64,000 nt of DNA from Lantana camara (taxonomy: Eukaryota; Streptophyta; Magnoliopsida; Lamiales; Verbenaceae): positions 128,823,501 through 128,887,500 of the forward strand of contig CM074857.1 of NCBI GenBank assembly GCA_037501455.1. Direction: 5' to 3'. The position numbers were made by a program, and so were the translations under genes. How positions within the stretch are numbered: the first letter of the stretch is position 1; every line of letters begins with the position of its first letter. Below the pieces are notes generated by a model. It saw only the letters and a program-made list of their open reading frames with translations, ran no database searches and was not told where the DNA came from. Shown in pieces: positions 11,625 to 22,934 of the stretch.

Positions 11625-12180
11625 ATTGGGATAATTAGAGAAATATCCCAAGGTTTGATCTAATTACGAAAAACCCCCATGAAGTTTGAGATATTACAAA
11701 CATTTTCTCGCACATAGCCTAAGATTTTGATCCAACTAATGATCAGTATGTCGGCTCCTGCCACTATAATGTTGTCGGGAGGGGCTCCGAAACTCTTTGT
11801 GAAATTACATTGTTCATCAATTTCAGCACATAATCAAGTAAACCAGTATCACCGATCCGAGCTACATCTCTCACATGTTATGGGGTCATCCCTCCCCGAA
11901 CTGAACTTGTCTGCCTTCTTTTCTTTCGGTGCATCCAAAATGACCTCTGCCGCATATTCCATCCAAGTTTTCTTGCTCTCGGTGTCTACGGCAAAATAAG
12001 GTAAGGGAGGAGGTTTTAGTAACTTTATGACAAAATAAGGAGGAAGTCTTAAGTAACTTTGAAATTTAAGGAAGTTTGTGTAATTATACTAAACCTACGG
12101 GAGTGTCAATTTAATTACTCCTAAAAGATTTTGGCTAGGATTTCTTGACAGAAATATTCCTAAATGATTTTGACTTGAAT
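11625..12180. mobile_element. Dispersed MITE-like repeat, second copy
   Basis: Contains GGGATAATTAGAGAAATATCCC, AAACCCCCATGAAGTTTGAGATATTACAAA and, near the other end, GTCTACGGCAAAATAAGG and GTCAATTTAATTACTCC. The same blocks occur at 20060-20330, and the right half at 1735-1850. The ORF at 11727-11999 lies inside it and shows no known domain. Confidence 0.5.
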
Positions 12181-12260
12181 GTTTCTCAAAGAAATTGAGA
12201 CTATGTTTCCGTCGGGGTGTGTTTCAGTTGGTGTGTATTTTGTGGCAATAAAAAATTAAA

Positions 12261-12592
12261 GAGTAAATTATTAAAATCATCCTACAAAGTGAACGACTTA
12301 CAGGTTTGGGCCCAATAGTTGTCAGTGTCTCACTTTTAGTACTATAAAGTCCCATTTTTCTTAATTTTGGCCTCACTGATCACTTTCTTTTCAAAACTAA
12401 CGTTTGACCGTTAAAAAAATTACTTTTTACCCCTTTTGATTCTTTTATATTTTCAAAACTACCCCAAATTATTTAAATTTAATATTTTCACCCCAAACAA
12501 AATATAATATATATTATATATAACATATAATATATATGTATTATATATATATATGTATAATATAATATAATATAAAATACGTATATATACGC

Positions 12593-12627
<35 letters not shown>

Positions 12628-12869
12628 CATGTTTTAGCAATAAAAGTAATTTTTTAACACGGTAAAAAGTAACTTTTTTTAACGGTTAAACGTTAATTTT
12701 AGACGGAAAGTGGTCAATGGAACCAAAATTAAGAAAAATGTCATTTTATCTTTATGGAACTAAAAAAAAATATGACTTTATCTTTATAAAACTAAAAGTG
12801 AGACACTAGCATTTGTTGAGACCAAACCTATAAGTGCTTACTTTATGGGAAGATTTTAATAATTTGCTC
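12261..12869. mobile_element. Foldback MITE with 9-bp target duplication in unit 3
   Basis: Long inverted arms: GAGTAAATTATTAAAATC at the left is mirrored by GATTTTAATAATTTGCTC at the right. Matching continues through GTGTCTCACTTTTAGT / ACTAAAAGTGAGACAC. The 9-mer AAAATTAAA flanks both ends (12252-12260 and 12870-12878). The other units carry one uninterrupted copy of that motif before TATTG. A (TA)n core fills 12500-12630. Confidence 0.8.
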
Positions 12870-13107
12870 AAAATTAAATATTGAAATGTAGTTGAAACAA
12901 GTAATAAATATTATAGAGATGTATTATTAAGAAAGAATTGGTAAAAAAACTCATGTACAATTTCTTTAACATGCTCCAAAGCAATCAGAATACAAATGAT
13001 AAACAAATACTAAACCAAAGAATCAGCCTGGCAATCATGTCATCAATTTCTAAACATGTTTCAAAGCAAACAGAAGAACAAATAATAAACCTAATTCTGT
13101 GAGAGAA

Positions 13108-14376
13108 TCAGAAGGACGGAATGAACCAAAATGGTGGACAAATTCTACTCCGGTATGATGATTCGTTGATCTTAAATTGTGTAATTTGGTTATCATCCAA
13201 GTTGTAAACACCCATCTCCCTTCCACCTCCTTTGAACAAATGGGAATACTTCACATCACAATCATCCGTAAAATATATATGATTTGGTTTGATTCCGAGC
13301 AACTCTGAAGCACGGTCAAAACATATCGAGCTGCTATGACTCACAAAAATAGCCCTATCACCCGAGTCTTCAATCTTCTTGTACCGACCATTGATAAAAT
13401 CCATTTCAAACACATGAAACTTAACCAATCCACATCTCCAACCTTCCCATTCCATTTCCTCATCTGGTATATCTTCCCAACCTTCTACTTCCGCCCCCTC
13501 TTCCTCGACTTGTGCATCTACTTCCTCATCTTGTTCGTGTACTTCCTCTTCCTCTTCCTCGTCTTGTCCATTTACTTCTAGTGATTGACGTATTTGTGGG
13601 GCCACCCCTCAGAAACCCTCCTCTCCATCTTCTTCACTATAACGTTCTCTAACTACAACCAGCAATCCACGTGTTTGATCCCACAATATATAGGGTGTTA
13701 GTCTACTAAGTTATTGCCTTGGAGTATACCTTCGGACCTTCCCAATCAAGTGAGGAACAATCGGCCTTCATCATCACTTTTTAAAACAAAAATTTTACCA
13801 GTACCTCGAACTGCATAAAACTGATCCTGATAACAAGTCAAGTTCTCTATACGTATGGCCCCCTAACCAAAATCCAGTATTTGCACCCAGATCACCATAA
13901 AATCTGATGATTCTGAGTCTCTGACGGGTTGCCACGCAATGCCACGCTACTAAAGAACATACAACTCGGATAAATTACTTTACCTTTGTAGCCACCCTCG
14001 ATGGAGGTATGAGGGGGAAGCTCTATCTGCGTGCGCGACATTAGATGGACTAAATTCATCTCACCACCCAATCGTGTTACCGTGAGGACGACCCATCCAT
14101 AGTTCAATCCGATGCACCTTTTATCATTCAATTCAGGAATATAAAGATTCTTTGTTAGTATATCTTCTTTGGAAAGACCGTAAATTTGGCGAGGGTATTC
14201 ATTCTCCGGATTCTCTTGGAGCATAAGCCATGGTATTTGAGGGGGTAAGTACCTCTTATTATCACAGGCAACAATCCTCCATGATTTGCAAACAGAACCA
14301 AAAGCCACAAAATCTTCTATTTGCTTCAGACTTTTCAAGATCAGAGCAAGAATATCATAGTGAAGCCCACCCCAAT
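13108..14376 (-). pseudogene. F-box/DUF295 pseudogene (unit 3)
   Basis: Aligns to the intact F-box gene at both ends. The N-terminal part (14376-13892) carries the F-box DWGGLHYDILALILKSLKQ...SVCKSWR and the LGGEMNLVH block. The C-terminal part (13605-13108) carries an acidic run, DEEMEWEGW and the end ICPPFWFIPSF. Between them (13606-13892) an internal deletion removes the YVYYW-containing segment, and small indels break the frame. A TGA precedes the F-box codons and no 58-nt exon 1 lies upstream; a CA/TA/GT microsatellite sits there instead. Non-functional copy. Confidence 0.85.
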
Positions 14377-14384
14377 CTGCCAAT

Positions 14385-14385
<1 letters not shown>

Positions 14386-14415
<30 letters not shown>

Positions 14416-14443
14416 GTGTGATATGTGTGTGTGTGTGTGTGTG
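14386..14443. repeat. Compound CA/TA/GT microsatellite
   Basis: (CA)n, then (TA)n, then (GT)n, forming a perfect-looking palindromic tract directly upstream of the unit 3 pseudogene. Confidence 0.85.
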
Positions 14444-14449
14444 TTAGTT

Positions 14450-17058
14450 CAAGAAGATACTCAGGAAGATACAGAAGCAAACATATCCACCTAAACTTAT
14501 GCCATGTGATTAAATATACTTCTTAAAAATGGTTGATCATGTAGTCATAATTCTAATTTTCAAAATTATAATTGCTGCTTCTTCTTCTTCTTTTTATTTT
14601 ATTTTATTTTATTTTTATTTTTGGATTTTTAAATCTTTTCTTGATTAATGTTGTTTCCATTCTCATATGGTTAATGTATCAGAAAAGAGTAAGCGAAACA
14701 TTTTGAGGTGACAATGTCAGGTTTGGTATAATTTTTCGTCCACTTTTTTCTTTTATAGATTAATCCAGATATTTATATTTATTATATATGAATGTTTGTT
14801 TACTTTTTACAGATTGATACAAAGACATTCTTTTTATTATATGGGATGGTACTTTCATCAACTTTGAAAATACGATCTCAGAAACGTCTTATAAATAACT
14901 TTTAGTGATAAGATATTTAGTTGTTACGCTTTACTTATTGATTTCAAATTCTTAAACCCTTGTATGCAATTATTTTCAGGCGTCATGATTCTTCCATTGA
15001 GTTTTGGTGCTTGACGGAGATATATCACTCATAATCCATACCAGGCATTTTAGTAAATCTTTTGTTCTCTTCAGGTTAGAAAATGTTTAAAACACCGAAA
15101 ATTTCCGTATTTAGAAACATTATATCCTAAAATTCAAATTAAAGAGAAGTTACAATCAAATTTAATCTAAGTTTATACTTTGTATTAATTTTAACTTTTT
15201 TTTTATCTAAATTGAATTCTAAATAAATTGAGAATATAATACATTATTAATTTATTTTATGTTTTATAAGAATATATAGAATTCAAGTTTTTAATAAAAG
15301 GTTTTCCCATATTTTTGTTTAATAATATTTATATTTTAATTTAATTAAGTATGTAATATGTTGTTGTTTTAATTTTTTTTATTATTTATTGATCTAAATT
15401 GAATTTTTAGCGAGTTTTGAATATTTGTTCATTTATTTTTAGCAAGTTTTGAATATTTGGTTTTAATAATTTTTATATACTGTCTTTTTTGGAAAAAAAA
15501 AATTATTCCTTGAGGAATATTAAATTTAAACAAATTTATACTTGAACCTCATAATATTATGAAGTGCAACTTAAAATTAAAATTAAGAGAAGGTACAATA
15601 AACTTTTATGTATTATAATATTTTTTGCTCATTATTTCTTTATTATTAGAAAGTTATAATTAAGGACCTGTTTTTGTTGTTTGATCTTTTTAAATTCGAT
15701 TATTTGTAGTGTAGGCAAGACCAATTACTTTGAAGAGAAGTTGATGGACTTTCGGTAAGAAATATGTTCTAGAATTATGTTAAATATAACATGATTTTTT
15801 GTCTAAATGACAAAATTTGTGTTTTATTTTGGTGAGTTATGCTAATTTCTATCAAATTATTGTTGAAAGTGGTTTTTGAAGACGAGCTTGATGGATGGAT
15901 TTTGTGTTTGTGAGTGTGGTTGGATGAATATGTGGGCATACTCATTATTAGGACTCATGTTAATTTGATGGAACTTTTTTTTTTCCTAGCAACTGTTGTT
16001 GATAAAGTTCCACCTAATAATTTGTTAGATATTTATTTTTTCACTTAGTTGTGAGGCTGGAAAAATCAATAAATTTTTTTTTTTGGTGATTTAGTGTTTA
16101 TTCACCTGTGAAATTACAATACTCGAAATTAGTTTTCAAATTTTGTTGTTGCACAAGCCCTTTTGTTGCCAGGAAAAGAAATTCAAGCATTAGTTGCAAA
16201 TCGCCAAACTTCTTATTACATCATTAATAAGCTAACAAATAGGATAAAAAAAAGTATAATAGAATCATATTATGTTGGTCAAAGCCTCAAAGCCCAAAGT
16301 TGTTGAATAGGGATGTATAAATTATTATTTTTTAAGGTGAAAGAGAGCTTGAGTTTTCAAGATATAAATCTATTTATCTTTTCTTTTCACATTTTGCACA
16401 TTTAGGATTGATATATTAAATACTATGCTATAATTTATTATTTTTTCATAATATCCATTGTTTATATTTGCATGTTCTACATCAACAAAGGTGAAGGATC
16501 TCGACGCACTTTCTTCAAGACTTTCAATATTACATTGGCAAAAGGTTTGTTTTTTGAGTTTTGTTGCAGAATATTGTCAAGATCTCCTTAATGTAGATGA
16601 CATTTTTCTTTATTTAATTCCACTCTTCTTTATGCACATTTATTTAAAAGAATGTCAAGTGAATTGATAAATACTTTATATGGTTGATTGACGTTATTTA
16701 TTGGTAATTTTTTATTTTCTAAATTATCATTTAATATTCTTAATTTACTAAATCATTTAATTATTTGAAAGAATTATATAAATAAATTAATTTTCATATT
16801 GAGAAATAATTATAAAATATTTTAGAAACCTTTAAAATAATATAGAAATTAGTCAAAATCTAGACAAATAATATGAGAAAATTTTAAATTATATAATATA
16901 TTTCATAATATCTTTATAAATTATTTTTCACCGTGGGATAATTTCAATATCTAATATGAATTTATAGAGGTGAAATGTATAAATAATTAATTTATTGTAT
17001 TCAACTTTATAACTTATCTTAAAAATAATCTTACACGTGTAACGCGCATTTTTTCTAG
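14450..17058. mobile_element. AT-rich segment with a candidate Helitron 3' end
   Basis: The segment ends TTACACGTGTAACGCGCATTTTTTCTAGT at about 17031-17059: a short palindrome followed by CTAG before a T, as in plant Helitron termini. No Rep/helicase is present, so it would be non-autonomous. Inside are exon-like snippets with intron-like borders (for example around 16490-16660 and 16150-16240) that could be captured gene pieces; I cannot name them. I did not find a convincing 5' TC terminus, so the start coordinate is a guess. Confidence 0.3.
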
Positions 17059-17059
17059 T

Positions 17060-17560
17060 GTTTTTAAAAGGGCCAAAAATTACAATTCCAGACGTGAATA
17101 ATGATTTGATTTCGTTGAGTGAAGTTAATATTTTAAAATTATAATTAAAACATCATGTAAGATCAAGAAATGGAGCTTCATAACCAAAGAAAACAAAGAA
17201 CAAATACAAAGAAATCAGTATATAAAGATTTGAAATGTCTACATCCAGCAACTAGAATTCAAAAACAATTCTCGAATTACATCAGAGCCAAATCTACAAA
17301 CAATCACTAACGTTCAGAAATGAAATTCAGACAGCGTCTTCAAACCATCTTCAATATCTTCAGCATCCCGTCAACGAACCATCTTATGCACACAATATAT
17401 TTCGTAGAGCAATTTTTGCACCTGCTTGTTATGCTTCCGTCAATCGTGGTAAACGATGGCGGATTTCCATCATGCAGAAATTCTTGGCCGCCGATTTCCT
17501 TTTCTTGGATGACATGCATGCACGCGAGAGAGAAATGGGAGTGTGTGTGACGACGGGAGA
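17060..17560. repeat. Block related to 9808-10140
   Basis: Second copy of the unit-flanking block (GTGAATAATGATTTGATTT..., CAGAAATGAAATTCAGACAGCG, GCATCCCG). It ends in GA-rich tracts (17555-17620), as the 10170-10230 region does. No gene is supported in either copy. Confidence 0.5.
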
Positions 17561-18339
17561 GAGAGAGAGTGTATAAAGACTAGGGAGGATTCACGTAAGA
17601 GAGAGAGAGAGAGAGTGAGAATGGACGGGTTTTATAAAGACTGAGAGGGGGATATTGACATTGGAGAGAGAAGGAATGGGAGGAGAGAGAGGGCTAGAAA
17701 TATATAATTTTGGAAAAAGGGCAATGAAGACAAGTTGAACTTTAATTTGTGGCGGGAATGGAAGAAGTTGGATGCATAAATTGTTGAGAGTAATTTTCTT
17801 GAATTACGTTTATATAAGTTAATTATAACTACCATTATCTCCATTATCTAGAATGATCAGTTACTATTGAATATTTTGGGTGGGATTTGCGAATGAGTTT
17901 GCCAATTTAGACGATATGTAGATTATGGAAATGTTAATCTTGATTGATTCGGCCATATTATGTTTAGCTTCAAAGGGTATATATGTCTTGACATGTAAAA
18001 TGATCGAGTCTCGTGGTTAGAAACCTCAGCTAAGTATGTTTCTAGGTAAATTTCGACAATAGTCTTGATATATGCATGTTATCTGTTAATTAAATTGTCT
18101 CTACCAATGCAAGGGAGTGTTATGCCTGTACGAGTGTACGTTCTTCGGTATAGTAGATATACCGACAGCCACTCCACAGGACCACAGCAGTCTCTATGCT
18201 GAAATACCTCCATTTTCACTATTTAACAAGACAAACTATCCTTTTTTTTCTCAGAAATGTGGGTGGAAATTTTGGTGTTCAGATTTCGGGGGCGCTTTGA
18301 GTCGTTGCGAACATCATGATGAATAAAATTACTGTTGCA

Positions 18340-19962
18340 TTATCAGTAGGAGTTTTATTAGGCCGCATAGGATGGGGTGTCCTCGTCATGTATGATGGCA
18401 TATGAAGAAGGCGGTGCTCCTGCTGTTTTCCCTTCACCAGAGTGTTCCCAATGGGTTTTTTCTGCTGAATCTTACAATAAAAACTCAACGAGGAATTGCC
18501 CGTTTTACACACTTCAAGGCTGTAGACATGAGTATCAAGAAGATCGTGTTACGTGCAATCTTGACATGAAACTACCAATTTCAGGTGATTCTTTTCGGTT
18601 ATGTGCAACTTTTTAGTCTCAGTGATTCTTTAATCTGTAAATGGATTTTTAACACTCTCAACTCTTCTCTTGATTGCAATTCTTTTTGGAGAAACAAGCA
18701 CGTTAGTTCACAAGAAGCTTATCTAAAATGCAGAGGAAAGTGTGGCCAATGAGGTCACGATTGGTATTGTAGCTATATTTGATGCCATGGAGGTGACGAA
18801 GCAAATGAAACGGCTTCAAGAAAATTGCTTGATTACTTTTTCTTGCATGCCGTGTTCACTGCATACAGGAGAGTGCTTGTAAGCAACAAGGAGAATCACT
18901 CACATACAATCGAGAGGTTCGACCAATTTCCAGGCAAAACTTTGACGAAGCAGTTATTAGTTAGTTCTCTTGATGTTTATACAGTTCTCATAGAACAGCA
19001 CAACAAGCACTTGGTTCGATTTTAGAGGAAGCGGTGTTGAGGACAATCGAAGAGATGGATTCAGAATTTTCAAAGGTCATAACCATTTTCCACTCGATAA
19101 TGTTCTTGAGCTAGTAACTACGATTACATAACTTGATGTTTGTTTCCCCATTATATTCTTCAGGAAGCTTTGGACAAACGTTACGTCTCTGGATCTACTG
19201 CCACTATGTTCTGTTGGTTAACGGTTAATTTCTAGTTGTCAATATTGGTGATTCGAAGGCACTTCTTTCTTCTCAAAATGTTCTCTTCTAATGATCTTTC
19301 CTGGAAGCACTTAAGGGCCAATTTTATCTTTGCCCTCTAACTTATTTTCGTAAATAAGTGTTTTTTCCAAATGACCAGTAACATTTTTATTAAAATTTTC
19401 TTTATCTTATCCACACCACGCTCCTCACTTTTACGAATCCAACTTCAGCTTCTCCAGAAGCAAAAGTTCTTACAAAATCACCCTCTAACTTGTATCTTAC
19501 TTATCATATAGATGCTTCTCTGGAGAAGTTCATGCTGAGGAACTGACACGAGATCACCATCCCGATACAGAGGATGAGAAGGCCAGAATCAAATCAGCAG
19601 GCAGCTCTGTTAGTGAACGGGGTGTACTACGTGTCAACAGTACATTGGCTGTCTCTAGAGCCATTGGTGATGTGCATCTAAAAAGGTAAAGGTGCAAATG
19701 ACCTGTAATCTTATAGGCTTTATCTTTCCCTCAAATGTATTGAGCTGGAATGGGTTTTGACTGTTGTATTTTCTAGATATGGTTTACAGCTGAGCCTGAA
19801 ATTACTGATTGGAAAGCTTTTACATCTGAGAACAAGTATTTGGTGGTGGCATCGGACGGTATATTTGAGATGTTAACTCCCCAAAATGTGTGTGATCTGC
19901 TATGCGATAAGACATTGGAATCCTTTTCGAAACATGTTTCGTCATCTTCGTTAACCAACTGA
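18340..19962 (+). pseudogene. Protein phosphatase 2C pseudogene (PP2C 51-like)
   Basis: Exon-like pieces in order: YEEGGAPAVFPSPECSQW...LQGCRHEYQEDRVTCNLD (18400-18585, donor GTGATT), GIVAIFD then HGGDEANETASRKLLDYF (18755-18840), SGSTATM and NIGDSKALLSS (19190-19280), AEELTRDHHPDTEDEKARI...LAVSRAIGD (19520-19687), and TAEPEITDWKAFTSENKYLV, VASDGIFEMLT (19780-19962). This is the PP2C fold order of Mg/Mn Ser/Thr phosphatases with a secreted-type N-terminus. A one-base loss falls exactly in the metal-binding DGH motif near 18780, stops interrupt pieces 2 and 3, and the last exon ends early at a TGA. Inactive. Confidence 0.8.
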
Positions 19963-20029
19963 GTTATTTGCAGTGCTGACAACCTATCAGCTGTTTTCAT
20001 TTCTGATTATTGTTTCTTGCTCATTTCTT

Positions 20030-20335
20030 GGCTCGATAAGCTGGTGCCTACTGCCAAGGGATTGGAATAATTACACAGACATATCCTGAGGTATGATGTA
20101 ATTACAAAAACCTCCCATGAAGTTTCAGATATTACAAACCACTTCCTTGCATATGGTCTTAAGATTTTGGTCTAAACATATTCTGTTATAGTCATAAATT
20201 TAAATTCAACTGATAATCCATAAATGTCTACAGCAAAATAAGGTAAAGGAGGTTTAGTAACTTTCAAATCCAAGGGGATGTTTGTGTAATTATACAAAAC
20301 CTAAGGGGTGTCAATTCTTGGATCTTGGTTTCTGA
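20030..20335. mobile_element. Dispersed MITE-like repeat, third copy
   Basis: Same block series as 11625-12180 (GGAATAATTACACAGACATATCC, CCTCCCATGAAGTTTCAGATATTACAAA, GTCTACAGCAAAATAAGG, GTTTGTGTAATTATACAAAA). Located just 3' of F-box unit 4. Confidence 0.5.
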
Positions 20336-20539
20336 CAATTGAGACTATGTTTGGCTAGTGTTTTGTATTGATTTCAGTTTGTCTATTATATTCATATGCG
20401 TATTCCTTCTTACGATAATAAATCTTACAGAGATGTATTAATAAATAAAGAATTGGGTAAAACAAGAACTCTGTACAATTTCTTAACATGCTACAAAGCA
20501 AACAGAAGAACAAATAATAAACCTAAGTCTGAGATATAA

Positions 20540-22135
20540 TCACAAGGACGGTATGAACCAAAATGGCAGACAAATTCTACTACGGTGTAATGATTCGTCA
20601 ATCTTAAATTATGTAATTCGGCCATCTTCCAAGTTGTAAACACCCATGTCCTGTCCACCTCCTTTGAACAAATGGGAATACTTCACATCACAATCATCCG
20701 TAAAATATATATGATTCGATTTGATTCCGGGCAACTCCGAAGCACGGTCAAAGCATATCGCGCTGCTATGACCCACAAAAATAGCTCTATCACCCAAGTC
20801 TTTAATCTTCTTGTACCCACCATTGATAAAATCCAATTCAAACACACGAAACTTAACCAATCCATATCTCCAACATTCCCATTTCATTTCCTCATCAGGT
20901 ACATCCTCTGGTAGATCTTCTTGCACATCCTCTTCCTCCTCGCCTGGTACATCCTCTCCCTTCTCCTCGTCTTCCTCCTCTGGTAGATCTTCTATTACAT
21001 CCTCCCCTCTTCCTCGTCTTCCTCTTCCTCTTCCTCTTCCTCTTCCTCTTCTTGTACATCTACTTCTTCCCCCTCTTCCTCGTCTTCTTGTGATTGACTT
21101 GTTCGTGGGGCCACCCCTCGAAAACCTTCCCCTCCATCTTCTTCACTATAACGTTCTCTAACTACAACCGACAATCCACGTGTTGATCCCAGAATATACG
21201 GGGTGTTAGTCCAGTAATTTATTGCCTTGGAGCTTACCTTCCCAATCAAGTGAGGAACAATCAATCCTTCATCATCATTTTTCAAAACAAAAATTTTGCC
21301 ATTACCTGAGACCGCATAAAACTCCCTGATGACAAGTCAGTGTCTGTATACTTGTGACACCCCTAACCAAAATCCAAACTTTGCACTCAGGTCTCCAATA
21401 GTAAACATAGTCGCCCGTTGCATGAACGGCCATCACCATAAAATCTGATGATTCTGACGGGGTTGCCACGCAATGCCACACTACTCATGAATGTATAACT
21501 TGGCCAAGCTTCTTTATCTTTGTAGCCATTGATAGTGGTATGAGAAGGAAGCTCAATCTGCTTGCGCGACATTGGATGGACTAAATTCATCTCACCACCC
21601 AATCGCATTACCTTGAGGACCCATCCATAGTTTAATCCGATACACCTTTTGTCATGCAATTCAGGGATATAGAGATTCTTTGTTAGTATATCTTCTTTGG
21701 AGAGACTGTACATTTGGCGATGGTATTCATTCTCCGGATTCTCTTGGAGCATAAGCCATGGTATTTGAGGGGCTAAGCACCTCTTATTATCGCGTGCAAC
21801 AATCCTCCATGATTTGCAAACCGAACCAAAAACCACAAAATCTTCTATCTGCTTCAGACTTTTCAAGATCAGAGCAAGAATATCATAGTGAAGCCCTCCC
21901 CAATCTGCAAATCACATATATTCACACCTTAGATCTAATTCAACTTCTCTTAACTACAAATTTAATGTAGATCAACGAAACTCAGATGGTTAAAAATCAT
22001 ATCGCAATAAACATACATTACAGAATATACAATAGTTTTAATCTTTCTTGTGAAAGAGTAAAGCAATTTAGTTCGATATCAAATTAAAAGAATTTAGTCC
22101 GATGACAAATATAATTTGGGGTGTATGTGTGTGTG

Positions 22136-22170
<35 letters not shown>

Positions 22171-22249
22171 GGGGGGGGGGGGGGGGGACACCAGGCTCCG
22201 GTGACCGCGGAGGCAGGCGGATAAGACAATCTGGGCGGTGGGGATCCAT
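20540..22249 (-). pseudogene. F-box/DUF295 pseudogene (unit 4, exon 1 retained)
   Basis: Exon 1 (22192-22249) is intact: ATG, MDPHRPDCLIRLPPRSPEP, then a GT donor at the edge of a poly-G/GA microsatellite. Exon 2 starts at 21904 with DWGGLHYDILALILKSLKQ. An extra G near 21461 shifts the frame after ALRGNP. Further indels follow around 21300-21380. The acidic linker (20930-21100) is a long GAG/GAA-type expansion with a further frame change, and a TAA replaces Gln in the C-terminal TQFKID motif near 20608. The decay pattern shows a gene that once used the same two-exon structure as the intact copy. Confidence 0.85.
22120..22187. repeat. TG/TA/GA/G microsatellite in the unit 4 intron
   Basis: (TG)n, (TA)n, (GA)n and a 17-G run abut the exon 1 donor. 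Shorter GA/TA versions lie at the same place in units 0 and 1. Confidence 0.9.
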
Positions 22250-22539
22250 CGGCGGCGGCTGTTACTAGCGGTGGCGGTGGCGGTGGAAGACCACACAAAA
22301 ATTATGGAGGTTAGGACTTAGGAGTTAGGACAGTATCACTGTTATGACTTTATGAAGAGCTGCAAACCTTTGTTTGTAACTGAATCGGATTTGGTCAACT
22401 CCGGAGACAATCTAAAGTCGATACGAATAGGGATACAATTTCACACATGTTATACATTATTAAATCCTATATTTTGTTAAAGTTATGCCAATTTTACCAA
22501 TTAATCTTATCAATGAAATACTAATACTTTTTGTTATAA

Positions 22540-22690
22540 AGTCCCCATTTATGAATTTTAAGGAAAATCTTGTGCTTTTAAGGCTCATTTTTAAGAGGGA
22601 AAATTGGAGCATTTCTGGCTGACTTTGGTGAAAAGAATTGTTGAATCAAATCTTAAAAAGTCTGGCAAAGTTTTTGTCAAGTCTTAAATT
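22540..22690 (+). repeat. Duplicated block shared with 5600-5780
   Basis: See the shared series GTTATAAAGTCC, ATTTATGAATTTTAAGGAAA and GAATCAAATCTTAAAA. It lies between unit 4 and the beta-xylosidase gene and fixes the 5' extent of the tandem unit at about 22.7 kb. Confidence 0.7.
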
Positions 22691-22934
22691 CTAATATTCT
22701 AACAGCAAAAAAAAAAAATTCTAATATTCTCATAAATCATAATAACAAAAATGGTCCAAAAGAAGAACTTGTTTAAATACTAATCACACTTTCATTTCTT
22801 TCATTTCACAATAATTGGTAGCACATACATATATTTTTTTAACACTTGCTTGACAAATGTATCCAAATATTGTGATCACATTTTTGCAATCACACAATCA
22901 TATTGTGGTATCCAATTCCAACTTATAAAAACTA

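Noticed and set aside
20811..21161. Plus-strand Ser/Pro-rich ORF
   Set aside because: It is the antisense reading of the acidic GAG/GAA linker of the F-box pseudogene.
22068..22298. Two proline-rich minus-strand ORFs
   Set aside because: They read through exon 1 of the F-box unit and its microsatellites in the wrong frame.
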